Source: Scytalidium lignicola (lineage: Eukaryota > Ascomycota > Leotiomycetes). From it: a stretch of DNA of 23,955 nucleotides. The notes under the pieces are model-generated. The model saw nothing but the letters and a program-made list of their open reading frames with translations, had not been told where the DNA came from and did no database searches. The position numbers and the translations under genes were made by a program. The DNA is taken from contig NCSJ02000486.1 of assembly GCA_002812745.2 (NCBI GenBank), positions 1 through 23,955 of the forward strand. Reading direction: 5' to 3'. Within the stretch, counting starts at the first letter, position 1. Each line of letters opens with the position of its first letter. This document shows, one piece after another, positions 1 through 9,846 of this stretch.

Positions 1-420
1 GTAAAAACAAAGTAAATATAAATTTACTTTAGTATATCTAACTTATAAACAAGGTTANTAATCTCTTATTACCTTTATTATTTCCAAGGCTTTAAGTATT
101 TGTTAGTAAACTTATAACAAGGTTGTTATTGCTTAATATAAATGGTAAAGACTAATACTTAGTCTTTAAAGTTAAAAGACTTTAATACTTAACATTAGTT
201 ATACTATTTCTTATAAAGTTTTTAAACATATTAAAGTAGACTTACAATCTTGTTATAACTCTTTTGTAGTTCTTTAACTCTTTTAATTGTTGTTAATACC
301 TTAAAAGGAAACTCTTTACTAGCTAGCCTTAACTTTGTTAGTCCTTGTGGTTTGTATCTTATAAAAGCCTTTATAAAGGACGTTTGTATAGTAGAATGTT
401 ATAAGGTATTATAAACATAC
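1..420 (-). other. Gypsy integrase C-terminal region, cut by window edge
   Basis: The integrase frame continues through RYKPQGLTKLRLASKEF (about 359-309) and IKRVKELQKSYNKI (about 290-245), which resembles the basic post-core region of fungal Gypsy integrases. No chromodomain could be recognised before the window ends. An N lies at 58. Confidence 0.6.
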
Positions 421-1060
421 TCTGTTAAGTATAACTTGGTTGTCCAATTGTCTTAAGTAAAAGAGTAGTAAACTTGTAAATAGTGTTTTAAGTTTTAGTT
501 TTGATATTCAGTTTAGCTGTCAGTCTAAGGATATTATGCAGTACTCATCTGCTTCTTCATTATTAGGTAATAACAAAGGAATACTTAGAACTTGCTCTTG
601 AATTAAATATCTTAATTAGACATTATACCTTTAAATAGACTAAATGGTTAAACAATATAATGTAATAATAACTTAACAACTCCATCAATACTAATATACT
701 TAGTAATAAGAATATAAATCAAGTACTTGGTAAACTTGCAGATTATTACTAAAATAATATTATATTCTTTACCTTCAAAAGAAGTAGAAAGTAATAATTT
801 AATAATAAAATCCATTAAGATTTCTTTAAAAAGTCTAGTTAGTATCAACAAAAGTGTTAACTTATTATAAGGTAGATAGTATCTTAACTTAATTCTTTGA
901 CAAATAGTACAAATAAAAATATACTTCTTAATGTCTTTTTATAAACTATTTTAATAATAACAATTAACTAACTATTTCAAAACTTTAATAATATTTAAAT
1001 GCTTACTAGTAAGAGTATCATAAAAAGCATTTAACAATTTAATCTTTAATGGATAATTAT
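420..1060 (-). pseudogene. Gypsy integrase, zinc finger and DDE core (pseudogene segment)
   Basis: The N-terminal zinc-binding part reads YDTLTSKHLNIIKVL with CTICQRIK at about 911-890; the first His is Tyr, and the second His and CxxC remain. The core reads FKEILMDFI (catalytic Asp 1 kept, codon first base 812), STSFEGKEYN, FTKYLIYI, then GIMSN where the family has ISDR, so catalytic Asp 2 is Asn (codon first base 617). It ends with STAxYPxTDSxTE at about 545-505, the HPQTDGQTE block with the Glu present. A 67-codon stretch at 851-648 has no stop. This enzyme would have inserted the cDNA into the chromosome. Confidence 0.93.
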
Positions 1061-1689
1061 TAAGGATATAAACATGTCCTTGATATCTTAGAAGTTTATT
1101 GTCTTCTAATGCTTAAAAATTATACCTTAAGACTTTAATAATGGATTACTTGTTATATTGTTATTTCTATTCTTTATTAACAATAAAAGTATTCTTCTAT
1201 TGTATTTTATAAATAATATCTACAAAGTTAAGTAATAAGTCCTCTAGTATTATTATAACTTCAACCTTTTTAGTTTATACTAAAAGAACATACAATTTAT
1301 AACTTATAACTTTAACAATAACATTATCCTAAAAAGATATAATACTTTAAATACCTTTAAGTTTAGTTGTCACAAAGTTATTAAGCACTAACAAAATCTT
1401 GATTGTCTAGCAAAACAAATTTTATCAGAGAATTTACTTCTTTTAACTAGTTAATAAGACCTTAACCTAACAAGCTTATAAGTTTCTTATTACTTATATT
1501 CAGTGTTTATAAGAACTTATTAAGAAAACTCAACAACAACTCTTGACATATTATTATAACATTAATTATATCTTGTAAATCAAGTCTTCTTGACAACTTA
1601 TCAACAAAGTTCTAAGAGCTTAGTCTATACTTAATCTTAAAATTATATTTAGACAATTCTTATAACTAATAAGCTTGTTTACTATTTAA

Positions 1690-2035
1690 CTATAACTTAA
1701 AAACAAGGTAATGATAATTTAAGTAATCAGTCAAAACTTCAACAAGATATTGTACATATAATAAGTAATGTCTCTATGTCCTGAAAGCCTTTATAATAGT
1801 TAACAACTCAACATCTAAAGTATTATAATGTAATTCAGCCCCTTTCAACTTCTTTGACATGTATACAACAAGGTATTAACACCTTGCTTACAATTAAGTT
1901 ATAATCATGTTAATTATAAAATCCAAAGTATTTGTCTCTAACCTAATAAGTAGCTTTAAGTCATAATGATATAGTAGTAAAGCAGTTATAAACAAGACAT
2001 GCATTTTCATGAATGTTTCTTATTATAAGAGAGTT
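1690..2035 (-). pseudogene. Gypsy RNase H domain (pseudogene segment)
   Basis: After removal of the N at 2040 the frame reads RLETNTLDF (family: ETDASDFA), then VYMSKKLKGAELHYNTLDVELL, IIKAFRTxRHYL and VLTDYLNYHYL. These are the standard Ty3/Gypsy RNase H blocks (YxSKKLxxAExxYxxxDxELLAI and TDHxxL). This domain removes RNA from the RNA:DNA hybrid. The first catalytic Asp is Asn (codon first base at 1932); the later Glu and Asp remain. The frame differs from the reverse transcriptase by exactly the two N positions. Confidence 0.88.
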
Positions 2036-2239
2036 AGTTNAAAAAGTCAACAAGTATCCCTTCTTCAACATATCTGTTAATAATACAACAACTTTTGAAT
2101 AACCTTTAATAAACTAATGATAAAACCTAGTAAAGCTAAGAAAGATTTATATGTCTTTTACACTTTTAAATTTTAATTACTTAACAATAATTATAACACA
2201 TTCTTTCTCTATATTCATACTTTCAAGGGTAATCATNAA

Positions 2240-2760
2240 AGCCTAAAAAGGTAATTATCTAAGAATAGAATATACATTTCTCTAAGTTTGTATAAAGGCC
2301 TTATTATTATAACTTAACTAGTATATTGTAAATAACTTACACATATAACTCTTTGTCTTTTGTATAAATTAAGATATTATCAAGGTATATAATATAGATG
2401 ATGTCAACTAAACTTATTAATACTTAGTTAATATATATTTAAAAGGTAATTAATACATTTGAAAGTCCGAATAGTATAATAAGATATTCAAAATGTTTAT
2501 ACTTAATTTTGAATGTTATCTTCTACTTATCTTCTTCATAGATATATATCTAATAGTAAGTATCTTTCAAATCTAACTTAATAAAGTATCTAGCTTCAGA
2601 TAATCAACTAATGATTTCTGAAATTAAAGGTAATACAGTATAGTTTTTCTTAGTAATCTTATTCAGTCCTTAATAATTAACACAAAGTTATAACTTACCT
2701 CTTAACTTAAGTACAAATAATATAAAAGCTTTTATTAAACTGATTAAGAGTTAGATTTAT
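2240..2760 (-). pseudogene. Gypsy reverse transcriptase domain (pseudogene segment)
   Basis: This domain copied element RNA into cDNA. Landmarks in one frame: SFILFVLKLRGKL then LCVNY (family: LCVDYRGLN) at 2687; KLDLKDTYY (motif A, catalytic Asp kept at 2573); FEYLIILFGLSN (family: FEYLVMPFGLTN); and IYLDNILIYTKD at about 2390-2358, the YLDD box with its second Asp changed to Asn. The domain ends with FLGF just before the N at 2237. The order and spacing match Ty3/Gypsy reverse transcriptases. Internal stops plus the YLDN change make it inactive. Confidence 0.93.
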
Positions 2761-3359
2761 CCCTTTTACATAACAACTTCTAAGTAGTCATAAAGCATTA
2801 TAAGTTTATCTTTAGCTAAGGTATAAATAAGTCCTTAAGGTAAAGTTTGTCCTTCTTCTAAGTTAATACAATGCTTTAAAGAGGTATAAAAGGGCAAAAT
2901 TCTAACTAAGTCTATATTGAAAATATTCAAGTAATCATTATATTCTGACAGTATAATAAGTTATATTTTACCAACTTCCTTGTTAGTATTCTTTTATAGT
3001 TCTAAAAGAGTAAAGATTATTCTAACTAAAATCACAGTATATCTAACTATATAGCTAACTTTTCAAAGTTGTCTTTTTATAATAATCAATGATAAATGCT
3101 ATTCTTAAAGAGGAAATACTTAAGTATCTTCCTTGTAATAGATAACTTATAACTTTACATCATTATACTACAACTTTCCTAATACAATTTCATATCTATC
3201 AAACTTAATTATTATAAAATTATAATACTCTGTCCTCTTAAGTCCTCAACTATTAGTAATATAAGTTATAATATCTAAAGTTTTATAAGTAAGAATGTTT
3301 TGTTTGTAAAGTTATCTTATTGTTAAGCATTAATTAACTTCCTTCATTACTTTGTCTAA

Positions 3360-3440
3360 TAAGAGATGATAATGTACAATATTCAAATCTAACCTTATAT
3401 TCAATAAGGCTGTCCTTGTTACCCATTTCCTTTTAAGTTA
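3360..3440 (-). other. Gypsy aspartic protease core, catalytic Asp changed
   Basis: In the gag-pol frame the residues TALLNIRLDLNIV lie just after the zinc-knuckle region, where retroviral-type proteases carry ALLDxGAxxNFV/I. The catalytic Asp is Asn (codon first base at 3401) and the following Gly is Arg; each needs one G-to-A change. The placement between gag and reverse transcriptase is the usual one. The identification rests on position and this short motif only. Confidence 0.65.
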
Positions 3441-3545
3441 AAGAGAAACTCTTACTTTTAACTATTTTAAAAGATGTTTGTCTTCTTATTAAACAATTGT
3501 TACTCTTTTACTTAATAGTATAGTATTCACATCAGATGTCTAAAA

Positions 3546-3587
3546 GCAATTACTAGTATAATAGCCTAATTTCTTACATTGATAATA
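3546..3587 (-). other. Gag CCHC zinc knuckle, two ligands lost
   Basis: The residues read YYQCKKLGYYTSNC, which fits the CX2CX4HX4C knuckle of retroelement Gag (RNA binding and packaging). The first Cys and the His are both Tyr here. Single transitions (TGT to TAT, CAT to TAT) would explain both. The second and third Cys remain. The frame is that of the reverse transcriptase downstream. Confidence 0.8.
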
Positions 3588-4890
3588 TTAAACCTCAGAA
3601 AGTAGTAGTCTAATAACTCTTCCTTTCTTTACTGTTGATTAGTCATTAAAAGGGATAACATTGACAGTTATTGCTTTTTATGCTAAAGAAGTCTAGTTTA
3701 CTTAAGACATGCTTGAAGTCTTACTTGTCTAACTCATTTGTTCATCTTGGTTTCCTAGCTGATTAGTTACAACTATACCTCTTGTTATAATACCTCTTCT
3801 TTAAGTTGTAATCAACATTTCAACCTTTTATACTATACTAATCAGCTTTATCCTAGTAGTTAGTATGCTTTAAGACATAATTTACTTTCTTAACTCTAGT
3901 CAAAGTTTGTCCAAGAAGTTATACACTTAATACCTTTTAAGTAAGTACTCTGGTAATTCCAACTCAATATTCTTATAATTGTCCAAAAAAGAATTAAATT
4001 TCTGGTTTAATTTCTATTCAAGGTAATACAACTTTGTAATAACTTCAAAGGTGCAAATAAGGCCATCTGAGATATTACTCTTCAAGAATTCCTCCATTTC
4101 ATCTTAATGGATGTAGTCATAACAATTCTGCTAAGTGTTTATAACATAAGTAATCTAATGTCTTTTGATAATACCTTCTAATATACTATTAACGTATATA
4201 ACTCTTTAAAGCTTAATACTCAATTCTTAGATCATAACAAATCAAGAGTATAATTCAAAGAGGAAAGTATAAAGTTTATTCTAATTAGTCCTCTTGTATT
4301 TTAAGATAAAGAGTTGTAATTTCCCCTAAATCTTGTTACTCAATTGCTAATAAGGTTTAGCATAACAATTTGTCTTAATAGTTAGTGCATCTTATGCAAA
4401 ATCATAAATAGAAGCTTCTCTTCTCTCAAGAGCTTATAAGTAAGTTCTCTTCTTTTTAAGGTAATCTTGTTACTGCTTAACTATGATTCTCCTGTTTAAC
4501 TCTTCCTTTGATAACAAAACAAAACTCCTTGAAATGAATATTAGAAGAAAAGGCAAAGGTAAATTAAACAACAATAACTCCTCTTATTATAATGTTGTTA
4601 AACTGGTAAAGAGGAATTATGACCTTTCTGCTTCTCCTTGTTATAAAGCTTAAGTTTGATAAGTCTTAACCATCCTAATTCTTAATAGTCTACATGCCCT
4701 TTATTAAAAGAGAAAGATTAATATGTTAAAGGTATTTGTATATAAAGTGAAGAGAGACTAAGAGGTTAAAACATAATAGGAGACTAATAATGAGATAACA
4801 GTTGGTTAAGTATAAATTTACTTTAAAACTTAATGTTCTTTTAAAATTACAAGATTGATCTTTGACTTTTGTTAAAGAAAAGGAGAAACC

Positions 4891-4902
4891 CCTCTTTTTA
4901 TA
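4891..4902 (-). promoter_or_regulatory. TATA-like motif of the presumed Gypsy 5' LTR
   Basis: The minus strand reads TATAAAAAGAGG, followed by a pyrimidine-rich tract and then about 220 bp later by the first gag codons. This is the expected position and orientation for the LTR promoter of the Gypsy element. The LTR boundaries are not visible. Confidence 0.45.
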
Positions 4903-6616
4903 GACAAGAGTTAATAATTAAGGAGTAATTAAGACTTAGACTATTATCCTTTTCCCTCCTTCATGTAATTAGTACATTAAAGCCTTGACACTTGTTATAT
5001 TAAGGTTTTCAAGAATTTACAATAATATTATTATGTTTAGTCTTTTATCCTTAATTTGCCTTATTAAGTTATAAACACTTTGTTAGTATAACTATTTCAT
5101 TATACATTGTTAACAAGATATTATAATTTATAATTTTTACCCTTAACTTAAGTATTATTTTCATTAATAATGTATTCTGTCTTTCCTTGTCATTTATACT
5201 AAAAAGTTATACTTTAAGGTTATTAAGATACTTTACAAAAGACTAGATTGACTAACTTAGTTATTATTAAGCTTAATTATACTAATCTTATACTTTAATC
5301 CTTTTATTATCTTTATTTTTAAGTAAAGATAATAAAATCCCTTTGAATCTTTTCTACATAATAGTATTTGTTAATTTTACCTTTTATACTTATTATTATT
5401 TTACTTTTAAGATATTGTTAAGATATAATATAATATAAAAGATCTTAGTATCATCCTTCTTATATACTCTAGGAATTCAACAAACTCAAATTCACATTTA
5501 TATATAAAGTTATTATATTCTTTTATTGTTTTTCTTATAAACTACTTTAGTAAGAGTATATACTTGTGCTTAACACTTTAGATTATAAGTTGTTATAACA
5601 ATAACTTTAACAATACTTCGTTAGTGTATTGCCTTTGTAGTATATTTCTTATTAAAGAGCTTCTTTATAATAAGATTAACACTTTTACTGAGAAACCTTC
5701 TTGTAATAGGATTAATGTCCTTATAAGCATATTATTATATTAGAATAGTCTTTCCTTTCTCTGTTATAACATCTTAATCTCTTAATTTAACNTTTTTTAT
5801 TTGTCTTTGCATTTTGTCCTTTTGTTTACTTATACATTTTAACTTAATGTTCTTCTGTTAAAACACTTTAATACAATGTCATTATTACTTAAACAACTTA
5901 TTTTGAGGAAGTAGTGAATTATCCTTAAAAGTGTTTAATTCTCCTAACTATTACTTTTTTATTATTTTAAAGCTTATTGTTATTGTAATACTTTTACTTT
6001 AATTAAGCTTAATACTAACTTCTCTTATTGTCTTTTATCTTGTAGTTATCTTAAGGAGTACTATTAAACAACTTGACTGACTTGTTATTATCCTCTGATT
6101 ATAATAGACTATTACCTGAAAATGAGAGGAATTAAAATGTTATAGACTAAGTCCAGGATAAAGACAGTAAATTATAATCAAGAAGGCAATAGCACTAATA
6201 ATCAAGCTTGTTCTATTCTTTAAACTAATTCTTAGAGAATCGAAATCATAATAGTTACTTAAGTTACCTTTATATACATTAAGTCTTATATGCTCTTGAA
6301 GTAAGCTCTTATCTTAGTATTCTTGTTCATGTGCTTAGTGTATTACATACGCTTCTCAAGCTTTATAACCCAGGTTTTAACAAGAAGTGTAATACTAACA
6401 AATTCACTTCTTTAAATCATTAAAACTCTTTTTGATTAAATTGAAAAATAAGTAATATAAAGGTAAAAACTTAAGTAAAATACCTTTAACATTATAAAGT
6501 GATTAAAAGTATACTTTTCTATAAATTGTACAATTGTCCATTATTAAAATTAACCTCTTGTATAACTAGAGGTTATATAATAACAGTATATTAATTTTAA
6601 TCTATTATTTGAATTA
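4903..6616. other. AT-rich stretch, nothing recognised
   Basis: Its left part is probably the rest of the Gypsy LTR. Beyond that, short minus-strand stretches can be read across frequent stops (for example around 5450-5720), but no family was recognised. An 8-bp-arm hairpin (TAACCTCT/AGAGGTTA) lies at 6551-6575. A single N precedes a T run at 5792. The base composition matches RIP-degraded repeat DNA. Confidence 0.5.
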
Positions 6617-6696
6617 GACTGGCCGATCAGTCCAGACCGGACCAGACCGTGGGTTTTGTGGGGACCGTTTCGAGACCGTGGTCTGTAAAGTCTGGA
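6617..6696 (+). repeat. Left terminal inverted repeat of the MITE-like element
   Basis: It pairs with 6878-6957. The mismatches seen between the arms are almost all transitions. The longest exact block includes GACCGTGGGTTTTGTGGGG. The inner limit is approximate, because the pairing fades rather than stopping sharply. Confidence 0.85.
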
Positions 6697-6709
6697 CCGT
6701 ACAGACCAC

Positions 6710-6784
6710 GGTCTGAAGCTAAAATTTTAAGACCAGACCATACAGTCTACGGTCTGAAGCTAAAATTTTAAGACCAGACCATGG
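6710..6784 (+). repeat. 41-bp tandem direct repeat inside the hairpin element
   Basis: The block beginning GGTCTGAAGCTAAAATTTTA and continuing AGACCAGACCAT occurs at 6710 and again at 6751, a period of 41 bp. The second copy is incomplete at its right end. A related block in inverted orientation lies in the right half (about 6862-6890), so the interior also folds back. Confidence 0.85.
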
Positions 6785-6877
6785 AGACTAGACCATACAG
6801 TCTGACACTAATATTCAGTCCTTACATTTGTTGTCAGACTAGACTGTAATCTCATAGTCTAGTCTCAAAATTTTGGC

Positions 6878-6957
6878 TTTAGACCATACAGACCACAGTC
6901 TCAAAACGGTCCCCACAAAACCCACGGTCTAGTCCGGTCTAGACCAATCAGCCAGTC
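6878..6957 (-). repeat. Right terminal inverted repeat of the MITE-like element
   Basis: It is the reverse complement of 6617-6696 with a few transition differences. The outer end is GCCAGTC followed by TA. Confidence 0.85.
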
Positions 6958-7930
6958 TAATCATGTGATCTTGACTTCTTTTATTAAAAGGTTCTTTGTA
7001 TAACTAATTGTTATCAAGTTTTAAGCCTTTAAATNAAAAAAGTCATAACAATAATATACTTATTAAATAATTATAGTCAAAATCTATAATCTTAATAAAA
7101 ATATAACATTACTTATAAAACATAAATTTAAAAACTTTATAAATATTTTGAAATTATTGTTTTCTTATAAGATAAATAATTAAAGCTTTAATTTATAACT
7201 TTACATTAAGTTAAAATATTAAAATTACTTGAAAAAAATATTTTCAAAGTTGTAAACCCTTAAAATGTACTTAATAATATACATATATTTAATATTAAAT
7301 TTGTAAACGAAATCAAAAATAAAAGAATTTAAAAAAACTTTTNAAAAAGTTATACTTTATTATACAAGCTTATAAGAACAATAAAAAAAACTTGTTTTGC
7401 TTTAATCATTTATTATTTAATATATTAACTAGTAAATTATTCTTTATATTATTATTATAAAGTATNAAAAATATAAGTTTATACTTATAAAACATTTTAC
7501 AAGTATATACATAGTTTATTATTTTATTAAATTAGGATTTTCATATATAATTACTTTTAAAGTTTATAAAATAACTTAATCTTTGTAAAAGCTTGATTTT
7601 ATAATAATAATACAATCTGAAAGTTTAAGAAAAAGGTTAAGTTATATTATAAATGAAGGAAAAATTNAAAAAGTAATATTTATGCATTCTATTACATTAT
7701 GTGTAAATTATATTACTTATATAAGTTATACATTATAAGTTTAATGTATTTGATTACCTTTTAACATTAAAAAAAGCAATAAAAAATGATTAAATTCAAA
7801 GNTTTATACTTAAAGTATAAAAAAAACAAGTTGTTAAAGTTAAATAATATTATTAATATAAAGTAAATTAATATATGTATAATATAAAAAGAAATATACA
7901 TGAAGATTTATATTAAAATAATAATATTAT
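6958..7930. other. Extremely AT-rich stretch, no gene seen
   Basis: About 970 bp in which G and C are very rare, visibly lower than in the neighbouring relics. It holds five of the seventeen N characters (7035, 7343, 7466, 7667, 7802). Many short A/T palindromes are present, as expected by chance at such composition. No coding frame or family could be recognised. It may be repeat DNA that has lost nearly all RIP-able sites. Confidence 0.55.
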
Positions 7931-7934
7931 AAAG

Positions 7935-8290
7935 TATTATCTAAGTACTATAGCCTTTCCCCCTGAGTTTAACAACCCTCCATATCAGGCAAGGTACATA
8001 TACAGACTAGCCACCGCTTTCAACGTTTATAAAAGCTCATACCTTGCCCTCCATCAACCTTCCTGTTATTCAACCCTCTTGTTTTCAGTACTTCTCTTGC
8101 TTGACTGCACAATTGCATAACCTCATTCATGCATTGTCAACCCCCCCTTCTCTTCTAAACCCACTTCGAATCCTTCTGCATTAATCTCGCCGTAACTGAA
8201 AACCTGCCAACGGCATGACTAGCATAAAGCATGAAGCCTAAACCCTCGCTTTGCTACTTTGGATTCAATATCCCTTGACTATTACAACTT
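7935..8290 (+). promoter_or_regulatory. GC-normal island with TATA motif (solo LTR or promoter relic)
   Basis: This stretch stands out by its ordinary base composition between AT-rich flanks. TATAAAAG lies at 8028-8035, followed by a pyrimidine-rich run (CTTGCCCTCCATCAACCTTC and more, to about 8160). That arrangement is common at fungal promoters and in LTRs. No convincing ORF starts inside it: the ATG at 8209 is closed by a stop after eight codons. A single-copy promoter remnant and a solo LTR of a low-copy element both remain possible. Confidence 0.4.
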
Positions 8291-8701
8291 TAGTTTAGCT
8301 TCTCAGTTATATCACATTGTTCAAGATACAAAAGCGAAATAATCTCAGTTTAATTTCTCTCCTTTACTGTCTTACCATCATAAACTAGCTTGATGATACC
8401 CTTCAGTAATGGTCAGAGTAAGATGCTTTGCTATAGAATTGCCTTCATCTATTACAATGATCTAGCCAATTAAATAAATACCTTATTATAATATGACTAG
8501 TTGTTGCTTAACTATGCCATACACAAGTTACATGTTAAGAGTAAAATCTTGATAAGTTTCTTCTTGTTATAAGGTTGTTGATATACATTGTATTCCATGG
8601 CCTAAGCTGATTTACAATGAGAAAGGCTAATATCTGCTTACATAACAATGTCTAATTGAATTACCAGAATTCTTAGTGTACATTTAGGCTGAATACAAAA
8701 T

Positions 8702-9240
8702 GTTGATGATAAGAAAGTTGAATTACAAAAGAAGGTAAGAAGTGAAGAAGTTATAGAAAACATGTATAATTACAAGGTAATACATTATGTAAACTTCAGA
8801 AGAGGTTATATCCAAAGCTATTATATGTTAGAAGGATAAGGTTTCTTTAATGAAAAGATTATGTTTGTTTATAAAGCTTTCTTACAATTTGCCTTACTTT
8901 AAGAATTAACAAGGTAAGATTTATTGATTAGGAGGTTAAGATTGTCTTTAGATCATTATCTCAACTAGATTATATAAGCTATATAACTTAATCATAAGGT
9001 TATGCTTTGATCTTAGGTAAAGTTATAAGATTCTAAACAGTAGAAATGTTCATAGTTATAAGTAAACTTAGATATAGTAACTTATATGATTTTGATATAA
9101 GCTAAGTTTTACAAAGAAGATCTTGAACAATAGCCAACTAAGAGGAGGATTAGTGAGCAAGAAGTAGGATTAGTTAATTACACAAGATTATTTCTTAATT
9201 CTTGACCAAGGCTAAGAGAATTAAGGTGAACTAAGATGTA
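8702..9240 (+). pseudogene. Possible degenerate coding relic, unidentified
   Basis: A plus-strand frame stays open for about 48 codons from around 8699 (residues such as VDDKKVELQKKVRSEEV and YVNFRRGYIQSYYMLEG). It then continues across TAA/TAG/TGA codons of the RIP type to about 9230. The composition is protein-like, with mixed charged and aromatic residues, but no family was recognised. It could be a transposon remnant or chance. Confidence 0.25.
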
Positions 9241-9840
9241 AGATGTTAGTAATTAATATTTGTATATCTTATAACCTTAGAAGAGGAGAACCCTCAATAA
9301 TTAGACTTTATACACTTTGTTATATTCTTTTCCTGAAGCTTATAATGATGAATGGAATAGTAGTTGTAGACAACAGATGAGATAAGTATAGTTAATATTC
9401 ATATACTGTATATTTACAAGTAAAACTATATAACCTTTGTATTATATTCTTCAAAATCTAATTTTAATGAAATTAATTTATCTTCAAAAGTACTTATAAA
9501 ACATTATTTTGCTTATATTTAACTCCTTTAAATAATTACTATTAACTTATATTATGTCTACTTCTTATCCTCTCTAATATCTTATATAAAGTACCTTCCT
9601 CTAATAACTCAATATTAAGATGATTTTACAGTTGAAACTTTAAGTATAATTAGAAGACTTTTAAAAACTATAAGCTTGTCTAATTTATTATAAGAATTAT
9701 AGATTATAATAACAACTCTATTTATAATGATAAAGTAAGAAATAACAATAACAACGATGACTTATTATTGATTGAAGAGCTTTTAAATCTGGATTTACAT
9801 TGTAAAATCTTGATATAAGATTGTAATATTGATTATAACT
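9240..9840. other. AT-rich stretch, nothing recognised
   Basis: No ORF, repeat or motif of note was found. Tracts with Asn- and Asp-like codons near 9680-9760 may belong to the relic that follows. Confidence 0.4.
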
Positions 9841-9846
9841 TTGAAA

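Larger units (their letters stand above)
1..4673 (-). pseudogene. Gypsy gag-pol polyprotein pseudogene (3' end outside window)
   Basis: One minus-strand frame can be followed from an ATG at 4673 (a candidate start, not certain) to the window edge. Landmarks: gag zinc knuckle at 3587-3546; protease core near 3410-3393; reverse transcriptase about 2760-2240, with LCVNY at 2687 and YLDN at 2387; RNase H about 2035-1690; integrase zinc finger about 1050-890; integrase core 851-480. The frame stays the same from gag to reverse transcriptase without a shift. It then moves by one base at each of two N characters (2237, 2040) and by one more base somewhere between about 1680 and 911. Gag and pol therefore appear to have been a single ORF. 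Dozens of TAA/TAG/TGA codons interrupt it. Asp-to-Asn changes sit at catalytic sites in several domains. Confidence 0.92.
1..4902 (-). mobile_element. Ty3/Gypsy LTR retrotransposon, RIP-degraded, truncated by window edge
   Basis: Read on the minus strand, this is the 5' and central part of a Ty3/Gypsy element in the order gag, protease, reverse transcriptase, RNase H, integrase, which is the order that separates Gypsy from Copia. The integrase C-terminal part and the 3' LTR lie beyond base 1. The limit at 4902 is approximate and rests on a TATA-like motif that would sit in the 5' LTR; exact LTR ends and a primer-binding site could not be fixed, because the second LTR is not in the window. The whole stretch is AT-rich, with stop codons of the kind transitions create. 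It is very probably inactive. Confidence 0.93.
6617..6957. mobile_element. MITE-like hairpin element, 341 bp, TA-flanked
   Basis: The two ends are reverse complements for roughly 80 bp: the left starts GACTGGCCGATCAGTCCAGA and the right, read on the minus strand, starts GACTGGCTGATTGGTCTAGA. Both continue through GACCGTGGGTTTTGTGGGGACCGTTT-type sequence with few mismatches. TA lies directly outside each end (6615-6616 and 6958-6959), as expected of Tc1/mariner-type target duplications, although the TA could also be read as part of the repeat. No coding capacity is visible. The element is far richer in G and C than its surroundings. A short non-autonomous DNA transposon is the simplest reading; the parent family is unknown. 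Confidence 0.85.

Noticed and set aside
648..851. Minus-strand 67-codon ORF as an independent small gene
   Set aside because: Its residues are the integrase core of the Gypsy element (FKEILMDFI, STSFEGKEYN); it is an uninterrupted stretch of the larger pseudogene.
4750..4860. Primer-binding site and 3' edge of the Gypsy 5' LTR
   Set aside because: Several TG/CA boundaries are possible and none has a convincing tRNA match; without the second LTR no boundary can be chosen.
6551..6575. TAACCTCT/AGAGGTTA hairpin as a terminator or element end
   Set aside because: Eight-bp arms with a 9-base loop are not remarkable in this composition, and no gene ends here.
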